A program made the position numbers and the translations under genes. 11,179 bases of DNA, from NCBI GenBank assembly GCA_034430255.1, contig DAOUEU010000134.1:1-11179 (forward strand), in the 5' to 3' direction. Below are positions 7,003 through 11,179 of the stretch, piece by piece. The notes below the pieces were generated by a model, which was not told where the DNA came from, made no database searches, and saw only the letters and a program-made list of their open reading frames with translations. The DNA is from DATKYK01 sp034430255. Lineage in GTDB: Bacteria > Chloroflexota > Dehalococcoidia > E44-bin15. Every line of letters begins with the position of its first letter. Position 1 is the first letter of the stretch.

Positions 7003-7036
7003 GGGCATCACTAGGGAAACTGGAAAGGAGCGGAGA

Positions 7037-8263
7037 ATGGCAAACCATCTCTGTGTTGAAGAGCTTACCACTGAAGAGGCCAAGATGTATCGTTCGCTAG
7101 CGCGGCAGTTCACCGAGGGTCTTATCTTTCCGGTCAGGCAGCAGGTTGATGATGATAAGGATCACGCTAAAATCGTGGATCCTATCATAAAGCAAATACT
7201 GAGGGACTTCGGCCTGGCAAACATCATGCTGGATGGAGAGTCACCGATCAGGTTTATGGTTAATGCCTGCGCGATGCTGGAGGAAATAGCCCGGGGGGAC
7301 AGCGGAATAGCTGTTGCCCTAGGGTGTGCCGCCTGGTGTTTGGTACCCATCTGGTATGAGCCGTATAAAAGGCCAGATCTGCTGAAGGAATTTGTAGCCA
7401 TTTATGAAGAGGCTGAATTGCCCCTGGGCTGCTTTGCCATGACTGAGCCTGAAGGGGGTTGCGACATCGAGAATCCTAAGATGGAAGGTCGTAAGATCCA
7501 TACCAGGGCCAGGCTCGATGGTGATGAGTGGGTGATAAACGGGGTCAAGCAATGGCCTACCAACAGCGGATCATCCTGCCTCTACTGCACCGTGTGCACC
7601 ACGGACCCTGATCTGGGAGATGAGGGAGTCGCCGTCATCTATGTTCCCTATCCCATCAAGGGGTTGTCCTTCGGCAGGTTCGAGAATAAGGCGGGGATGA
7701 CAGCGGATACAAACTGCACTATTTACTACGACAATGTTAGGGTTCCAAGGAGGTATAGAGCGGCGGGGCCCGGTGGTGATGCCAACCTTCTGCATCAGGT
7801 TATAGTGGTGGGCTCGCTTGGCAGCGGTGCAATGTCACTGGGAACTGCCCAGAACGTATTTGAAATCGTTACCGACTACGCCACAAAGAGGGTGGCCGGG
7901 GGCAAGCCGATAAAGGAGCATAGTGTGAACGCCTGCACCCTGGCGGACATGGCTATCGGGATCGAAACTGCCAGGACCTACATTCTAAACACTGCCTACA
8001 TGTTCGATCGCCCTGAAACCTATGGTGCGAGATGGTCGGCCGAGATGCTGGCCAGGGCAAGGATCGCAAAGGTCTATGCTGCCGATGTCAGTATTATGGT
8101 GGCTAATAGGGCGATGGAGATGATGGGCTCCTATGGCTATACCAGGGATGCCGACGTGGAAAAACACTGGCGGGATAATAAGATGATGCAACAGTGGCTG
8201 GGAGGGGCACAGGTGGGTCGCCTGGATGTTGCGCGCCACTTTTGCAGCCTGGAAACGCTCTAA
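7037..8263 (+). CDS. Acyl-CoA dehydrogenase family protein with non-canonical active site
   Basis: A 408-residue flavoprotein with the family fold throughout: N-terminal helical domain (about 10-125), FAD/substrate signature CFAMTEPEGGCD (132-143; Cys replaces the usual Ser), GVKQWPTNSG (169-178), KRVAGGKPI (284-292), and MMGSYGYTRDADVEKHWRDNK (362-382). The enzymes oxidise acyl-CoA to 2-enoyl-CoA and pass electrons to ETF. At the medium-chain-type catalytic Glu position (the YEGT segment) the protein reads WLGG, so the base is L388; the isovaleryl/long-chain-type position falls near G259, with no Glu in that helix. It may use another base, act on an unusual substrate, or not be a dehydrogenase. 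ATG 7037 is chosen for AAGGAG 6 nt upstream; the frame is open back to 6950. It diverges from an SDR and is convergent with speE 3 bp away. Confidence 0.88.
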   Translation: MANHLCVEELTTEEAKMYRSLARQFTEGLIFPVRQQVDDDKDHAKIVDPIIKQILRDFGLANIMLDGESPIRFMVNACAMLEEIARGDSGIAVALGCAAWCLVPIWYEPYKRPDLLKEFVAIYEEAELPLGCFAMTEPEGGCDIENPKMEGRKIHTRARLDGDEWVINGVKQWPTNSGSSCLYCTVCTTDPDLGDEGVAVIYVPYPIKGLSFGRFENKAGMTADTNCTIYYDNVRVPRRYRAAGPGGDANLLHQVIVVGSLGSGAMSLGTAQNVFEIVTDYATKRVAGGKPIKEHSVNACTLADMAIGIETARTYILNTAYMFDRPETYGARWSAEMLARARIAKVYAADVSIMVANRAMEMMGSYGYTRDADVEKHWRDNKMMQQWLGGAQVGRLDVARHFCSLETL

Positions 8264-8285
8264 CCCTCATCCGGACTGGGGTTGG
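8260..8285. terminator. Hairpin spanning the convergent acyl-CoA dehydrogenase/speE ends
   Basis: CTAACCC (8260-8266) can pair with GGGTTGG (8279-8285; one G-T wobble) around a 12-base loop. It overlaps both stop codons, since only 3 bp separate the genes. Neither strand has a U-tract after it, so it is at best a weak or factor-assisted bidirectional stop. Confidence 0.25.
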
Positions 8286-9193
8286 TAAATGGAGAAGGGC
8301 TGCCCGGTAGTGATGACTGTTTTCTCGCTGTCTATAGCTTGGCGGAGGTGTTTGGGTAGGGAGAAGAGGCCCTGGTGGGAGAGGCTATCGTAGAAGCGAA
8401 GAGGTTTGTTGAGCCCAGATGAGATCAAACTGTCTATCTCTGCGGGATCCGGGAGGGATAACTTCTGTGAGGCCAGGGCGAAGCCCCAGGTGCCACCATA
8501 GCTGGGGATGAACGTATCATAGGGAAAAACGAGGGGAAACGCAGCCTTCAGGGTATTGATAACCGCGGTGAAACATCGGTGATTCCCCCAGGAACTGGAG
8601 CCCGCCTGGAGGGAAATGATGCCATCTGTGGCCAACGTTTCTCGAACAAGTTGATAAAACTCCTTAGTGTGAAGTAGATAGGCTGGACCCTCCTCTATGG
8701 GCTCGGGTAGATCCAGGATGACCACATCGAATTTCTCACCGCGGTCGACGCATTCCTGGAGATAGTTTCTCGCATCGACGAAGCGAAGTTCCAAGCGGCT
8801 ATCCTCAAAGGAGCCCTGGTGCCAGGAGGGGAGAAAGCGACGACAGATATCGATGACCTCCTCGTCGATATCCACCATGACCACCGCCTTCACCGAGGAA
8901 TGGGATAGCACCTCCCTGAGTGTCGCCCCTTCGCCACCGCCGGCGACGAATACCCTTTGGGGATGGGGGTGAGCGATCATCGGGGGGTGAACCAGGGCTT
9001 CATGGTATATAAACTCGTCCAATTCGCTGGACTGAATCTTACCGTCCAATATTAGACACCGGCCAAGGCTGCCAGAATCGATTATCTGGGCAGATTGGAA
9101 CTTTGTCCTCTCTGAATGGATAACCCTTTGGATGCGATATGATTGCACCATCTCGGGTGTAATATGGTCATGAAACCACTCATTTTCACTCAT
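8267..9193 (-). CDS. speE: Polyamine aminopropyltransferase (spermidine synthase family, Thermus SpeE-like)
   Basis: A 308-residue enzyme that transfers an aminopropyl group from decarboxylated AdoMet to an amine. It has the N-terminal beta domain (about 1-65), QSSELDEFIYHEALVHP (54-70), the nucleotide-binding loop GGGEGATLRE (85-94), VDID (107-110), VDA (139-141) and the gate/active loop ILDLPEP (159-165) followed by YLLHTKEFY (172-180). The GGGEGATLREVL, WHQGSFED and TWGFALAS segments resemble Thermus SpeE (agmatine/triamine acceptor) and plant thermospermine synthase more than classical putrescine enzymes. In the loop usually read D-x-x-D-P, D161 is kept but the second Asp is E164, which may affect acceptor choice. 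ATG 9193 overlaps the speH stop as TGATG; GTG 9196 is an alternative. Substrate assignment is inferred. Confidence 0.9.
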   Translation of the reverse strand: MSENEWFHDHITPEMVQSYRIQRVIHSERTKFQSAQIIDSGSLGRCLILDGKIQSSELDEFIYHEALVHPPMIAHPHPQRVFVAGGGEGATLREVLSHSSVKAVVMVDIDEEVIDICRRFLPSWHQGSFEDSRLELRFVDARNYLQECVDRGEKFDVVILDLPEPIEEGPAYLLHTKEFYQLVRETLATDGIISLQAGSSSWGNHRCFTAVINTLKAAFPLVFPYDTFIPSYGGTWGFALASQKLSLPDPAEIDSLISSGLNKPLRFYDSLSHQGLFSLPKHLRQAIDSEKTVITTGQPFSIYQPQSG

Positions 9194-9558
9194 CACTCAC
9201 CTGAGGGTTCAAAATTCCCTCTGTTTAGTTCTAGAACAGAGTGGTCTCTTGCCTGAAGCTCTCTCACCAGAAGATCAACTGCCTTTTGTGGATGAAGGGA
9301 GTTGCCGCAGGTGAAGATGTCTATTGCGGCGTAGCCATACTCGGGCCAGGTATGAACCGAAAAGTGGGATTCGGCAATGATCACCACGCCGCTAACCCCA
9401 CCATAGGGGGAGAATGAGTGAAAGGATTCGCTCAGTATAGTCGCACCGGATACCCTGCAGGCGGAGAGGAGGGTATCTTTCAGGAAGTCGCGATCGCTCA
9501 AGCGATCGCGGTCGCAATTATTGAGTTCAAGTATCAGGTGCTTCCCTATTGCTGCCAA
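9193..9558 (-). CDS. speH: S-adenosylmethionine decarboxylase proenzyme, prokaryotic class 1B
   Basis: A 121-residue pyruvoyl enzyme precursor that decarboxylates AdoMet to provide the aminopropyl donor for SpeE. The self-cleavage site is intact: AESHFSVHTWPEYGYAAIDIFTCG, with cleavage expected between E63 and S64 (S64 becomes the pyruvoyl group) and the processing/catalytic H69 and C84 at the usual spacing. The N-terminus GKHLILELNNCD is the family's first strand. The start is TTG 9558: an in-frame TGA immediately precedes it and AAAGGAGGTGA lies upstream, so no other start is possible. speE overlaps its 3' end, so the two are translated together. Length and motifs are normal. Confidence 0.94.
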   Translation of the reverse strand: MAAIGKHLILELNNCDRDRLSDRDFLKDTLLSACRVSGATILSESFHSFSPYGGVSGVVIIAESHFSVHTWPEYGYAAIDIFTCGNSLHPQKAVDLLVRELQARDHSVLELNRGNFEPSGE

Positions 9559-9588
9559 TCACTCACCTCCTTTAAAATCAACAAAAAG

Positions 9589-9618
9589 ATTTTAATCCAA
9601 CATGGTACAATTTATCAA
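9589..9618 (-). promoter_or_regulatory. Promoter of speHE
   Basis: The minus strand has TTGATA (9618-9613), an 18-nt spacer and TAAAAT (9594-9589), five of six matches in each box. Transcription would start near 9582, leaving a ~24-nt leader with the strong ribosome binding site at 9573-9563. Confidence 0.55.
9603..9611 (+). promoter_or_regulatory. Candidate extended -10 promoter for the transglutaminase-fold gene
   Basis: TGGTACAAT at 9603-9611 is an extended -10 pattern (TGn plus TACAAT). No -35 is seen at the usual distance. It lies inside the speHE promoter spacer, so the two divergent promoters would compete for polymerase. Leader length would be about 85 nt. Confidence 0.35.
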
Positions 9619-9655
9619 TAGGTGGCTGATATGAAAGGGATAAATGTTGAGTTAG

Positions 9656-9682
9656 AAAAGGCGCCCTTTTTACATTGGGCGA
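9656..9682 (+). other. Hairpin-forming leader element before the transglutaminase-fold gene
   Basis: AAAAGG-CGC-CCTTTT (9657-9671) can form a small hairpin followed by T, and CGCCC (9662-9666) can alternatively pair with GGGCG (9677-9681). The two folds exclude each other. This might be an attenuator-like structure in the 5' leader or coincidence. Confidence 0.25.
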
Positions 9683-9702
9683 TTAATTGGTAGCAGGCCA
9701 GC

Positions 9703-10443
9703 ATGAATATGGAGATTGCTAGACTGGAGAGGAAGCTCTTGGAGGGCGAAAAGAGCGAAAGGGGAGGGGAAATAGACCTCGCTCATGGGGCGCTTCTAGC
9801 CTCTGGGGTGGAGACGGTTAAGGAGTTGAACCACTATCTTGAAAAGATTGACTGGCTTTGCCGGAGAATCGCTGAGGCGCTCCTAGATCTTCCCCCAAAG
9901 GGCAGCGATAGTGAAAAGGCAAGAGTAATCTTCAACTGGCTGTGGCGAGAAAAGACCCATCGCTATGAGTATGGGGGCAATTTTAGGCTAACCCATGTGC
10001 TCGGTGCCCAGCTTGGGGGTGAAGAAAAAGTGGGCAATTGTCTGGGGCTCACCGTCCTTTACAATGTGCTGGCCCAGAGGTTCGGTCTCGAGGTGAAAGC
10101 GGCTCACCTGGAGGATGCCTTTGGACTGGGACCACACCTTTTTACCGTGCTCTCTGCCGGGGAACGCACCATCGATATCGAGAACATCTTCCCTGATGGC
10201 TTTGACTACCGGGGACATCTAGGTACTGAGCAGAGGGAGGAGTGGGGAGACCGGGAGCTTATCGCCGATATTTATCATAGCGTGGGCAATGATCTGTTCG
10301 CCTCGGGAAAGTTGGAGCGCGCCATCGAGAGCTATGATAGGGCGCTCATGTTGCATCCCGGGTGTAATAGGGCACACCTCAATAAAGGGATAGCTCTGGT
10401 CGAACTGGGGAGGGTTGAGGAGGCGACGGAGTGGTTTAGGTAA
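9703..10443 (+). CDS. SirB1-like transglutaminase-fold protein with C-terminal TPRs
   Basis: A 246-residue protein. Residues about 25-165 form a transglutaminase-like (Transglut_core2/SirB1) domain: ARVIFNWLW helix (73-81), VGNCLGLTVLYNVLAQRFGLEV (110-131) with candidate nucleophile C113, then H145 (GPHLFTV) and D158 (IDIEN), a complete Cys-His-Asp triad in order. A full TPR (about 189-222, IADIYHSVGNDLFASGKLERAIESYDRALMLHP) and a second TPR begin after it, but the protein stops at residue 246 within the second helix of that unit, so the end looks short. Family members are mostly uncharacterised; protease-, peptidase- or scaffold-like activity are all possible. ATG 9703 follows an in-frame TAG at 9691; the ribosome site is weak (GCAGG, 5 nt). 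It is divergent from speHE and convergent with the DoxX-like gene, 6 bp apart. Confidence 0.82.
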   Translation: MNMEIARLERKLLEGEKSERGGEIDLAHGALLASGVETVKELNHYLEKIDWLCRRIAEALLDLPPKGSDSEKARVIFNWLWREKTHRYEYGGNFRLTHVLGAQLGGEEKVGNCLGLTVLYNVLAQRFGLEVKAAHLEDAFGLGPHLFTVLSAGERTIDIENIFPDGFDYRGHLGTEQREEWGDRELIADIYHSVGNDLFASGKLERAIESYDRALMLHPGCNRAHLNKGIALVELGRVEEATEWFR

Positions 10444-10449
10444 AGGCGG

Positions 10450-10992
10450 TTATTCGTCCTCCTGCTCATCCAGCTCAGCCGCTTTTCGGGAGAACCAGGG
10501 GCCCAGCGATAGGAATTCCCCGCGGTGAAAAAATATCTGGAGTGCCAGCACCAGAAGCACGACATCAAGAGCTAGGCTGTACGCTGTAAGTAGCGGCACC
10601 GCCGGGCCAAAGCAAGGGCAGATATCAATGTTCAGTCCACGGGCGAGAGCCGTGATCTTGGCAACGGCGAAGCTCAGCACCACCAATGCGCTAACCGCGG
10701 CGCTAACCCTGAGCAGTAGTCCCACCACCAGAAAAATACCCATGGCGATCTCCAGAGGTGGCAGAACATAGCCATAGGCTGTGGCCAGTTGGTGAGGCAA
10801 CATATTGTACTGGTTGATCTCCCATATCAGGGTTTCGATATGGCCTAGCTTAACCGCGCCGGCGAAGATAAATACCCCTCCCAGGGCTATTCGTGAGGCC
10901 AGTGCCAGATAGCGGTGGAGCAGGAATGGCTCGGCGGGTTTCCAGTAGGGGCTCAGGGCTTGCCATGCCCGGTTGATAGTCGCATTTTTCAT
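10450..10992 (-). CDS. DoxX/MauE-family four-helix membrane protein with Cys-Pro-Cys motif
   Basis: A 180-residue integral membrane protein with four predicted helices (about 29-48, 73-94, 95-117 and 132-154) and charged tails. The first helix plus RIALGGVFIFAGAVKL (34-49) and the loop NIDICPCFGP (121-130) match the DoxX/MauE group, where paired cysteines near helix 4 (here C125 and C127) suggest thiol-disulfide or electron-transfer chemistry, often with a thioredoxin-like partner. No partner is visible in the window. ATG 10992 has GGAG only 1 nt upstream, too close for normal use, while a TATAAT ends 7 nt before the ATG, so the transcript is probably leaderless. It is convergent with the transglutaminase-fold gene. 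Its exact function is unknown. Confidence 0.8.
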   Translation of the reverse strand: MKNATINRAWQALSPYWKPAEPFLLHRYLALASRIALGGVFIFAGAVKLGHIETLIWEINQYNMLPHQLATAYGYVLPPLEIAMGIFLVVGLLLRVSAAVSALVVLSFAVAKITALARGLNIDICPCFGPAVPLLTAYSLALDVVLLVLALQIFFHRGEFLSLGPWFSRKAAELDEQEDE

Positions 10993-10999
10993 ACTCCAT

Positions 11000-11029
11000 A
11001 TTATATTGTGCTTCGCCTCTTGCTGTCCA
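11000..11029 (-). promoter_or_regulatory. Promoter of the DoxX/MauE-like gene (leaderless)
   Basis: The minus strand has TGGACA (11029-11024, 5 of 6), an 18-nt spacer and a perfect TATAAT (11005-11000). The predicted start point falls on or next to the ATG at 10992. Confidence 0.6.
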
Positions 11030-11047
11030 TCTTAACCATTATCCCGT

Positions 11048-11109
11048 GTTGCGTCAAGATAAACTGTTACCGAACGGATATCGTTGCGTCAGAAATACCG
11101 GTTACCGAA
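11048..11109. repeat. Four spaced 9-bp direct repeats upstream of the DoxX/MauE-like gene
   Basis: GTTGCGTCA occurs at 11048-11056 and 11083-11091, and GTTACCGAA at 11066-11074 and 11101-11109. Each pair is exactly 35 bp apart, and both fit GTTRCSKMA, so the four copies are spaced 18, 17 and 18 bp. The sequences between them differ. An AACG-N5-CGTT dyad (11073-11085) joins copies 2 and 3. The array starts about 19 bp upstream of the -35 box, where an activator or repressor could bind. Confidence 0.5.
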
Positions 11110-11179
11110 TCCCTCTGAGATCTAGCCTTAGGTGCCGGAGTAGGGCATTCTACCAGGGCCCACAGGCGCTCCAGGTTCC
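11067..11179 (-). CDS. Possible C-terminal end of an unidentified minus-strand gene, partial
   Basis: The minus strand is open from the window edge to a TAA at 11069-11067, giving 36 residues beginning NLERLWALVECPTPAP. The first eight codons all end in G or C like neighbouring genes, and the peptide starts as an amphipathic helix, then becomes a low-complexity tail. This would be the 3' end of a gene lying upstream of the DoxX-like gene and in the same direction. The stretch is too short for identification and may be chance. Confidence 0.3.
   Translation of the reverse strand, partial: NLERLWALVECPTPAPKARSQRDSVTGISDATISVR

Larger units (their letters stand above)
6791..7036. promoter_or_regulatory. 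Divergent intergenic region, second SDR / acyl-CoA dehydrogenase
   Basis: This 246-bp spacer holds the promoter of the leftward SDR (6862-6833), two short adjacent dyads overlapping its upstream half (6853-6874), an AT-rich stretch (6880-6895) and a candidate promoter for the rightward gene (6974-7002). A TTGTAG (6911-6916)/GATAAT pair at 17-nt spacing is a weaker rightward alternative. No ORF in it is convincing. Confidence 0.6.

Noticed and set aside
6950..7036. 29-residue N-terminal extension of the acyl-CoA dehydrogenase
   Set aside because: It covers the likely -35/-10 promoter, has no ribosome site, and is not family-like; ATG 7037 has a good AAGGAG.
9481..9520. GCGATCGC-rich palindromes inside speH (around 9490-9512)
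   Set aside because: The GCGATCGC octamer is an overrepresented motif in some bacteria, but here it encodes conserved-frame residues in speH and appears only locally, so I do not call it a repeat element.
9418..9621. Plus-strand open frame antisense to speH, reaching the divergent promoter
   Set aside because: It is a shadow of the conserved speH frame with no support.
10915..11118. 67-codon plus-strand open frame over the DoxX-like promoter
   Set aside because: It is antisense to the gene's start and covers the promoter and repeats; no ribosome site or recognisable domain.
11110..11179. Possible tRNA-like sequence near the right edge
   Set aside because: No cloverleaf with TTCRANY and acceptor pairing could be drawn; the stretch reads better as the end of a minus-strand coding region.

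Overview
The window looks like chromosomal DNA of a free-living bacterium with moderate GC, most plausibly a Chloroflexota (Dehalococcoidia-like) lineage. That placement is inferred from the gene mix: a HEAT-repeat protein, a PcrA-type helicase, a SpeH plus Thermus-like SpeE pair, peroxisomal-MFE-like acyl-CoA genes, and GTG/TTG starts. No marker gene settles it. There are no rRNA or tRNA genes, CRISPR arrays, insertion sequences or phage genes, and no obvious composition break. No non-coding stretch exceeds 300 bases; the two longest (about 261 and 246 bp) are described as features.

Layout, left to right. (1) Plus strand: the 3' part of a HEAT-repeat protein gene, closely followed by a RimJ/RimL-type GNAT acetyltransferase. 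(2) Minus strand, 3322-1427: a three-gene operon of two single-hotdog MaoC-like hydratase subunits (one with the catalytic Asp/His pair, one without the His) and a short-chain dehydrogenase (SDR) resembling the (3R)-hydroxyacyl-CoA dehydrogenase domain of peroxisomal multifunctional enzyme type 2. (3) Minus strand, 5728-3584: pcrA/uvrD helicase, apparently leaderless. (4) Minus strand, 6790-5882: a second SDR paralogous to the first, divergent from (5) a plus-strand acyl-CoA dehydrogenase family gene (7037-8263). (6) Minus strand, 9558-8267: speH and speE, overlapping, for aminopropyl transfer in polyamine synthesis. (7) Plus strand, 9703-10443: a SirB1-like transglutaminase-fold protein with C-terminal TPRs. 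(8) Minus strand, 10992-10450: a four-helix DoxX/MauE-type membrane protein with a Cys-Pro-Cys motif, apparently leaderless, with four spaced 9-bp direct repeats upstream. The right edge may hold the C-terminal codons of another minus-strand gene.

How the genes work together: the acyl-CoA dehydrogenase, the MaoC pair and the two SDRs can supply the dehydrogenation, hydration and (3R)-hydroxyacyl dehydrogenation steps of a beta-oxidation-like route with R stereochemistry. No thiolase or CoA ligase lies in the window, so substrate and pathway direction are unknown. The acyl-CoA dehydrogenase lacks a glutamate at both positions where the family normally carries its catalytic base, which is the most unusual protein-level observation. 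SpeH supplies decarboxylated AdoMet to SpeE; the SpeE sequence is closer to the agmatine/triamine and thermospermine type than to classical putrescine aminopropyltransferases. I see no clearly new defence or mobile system.
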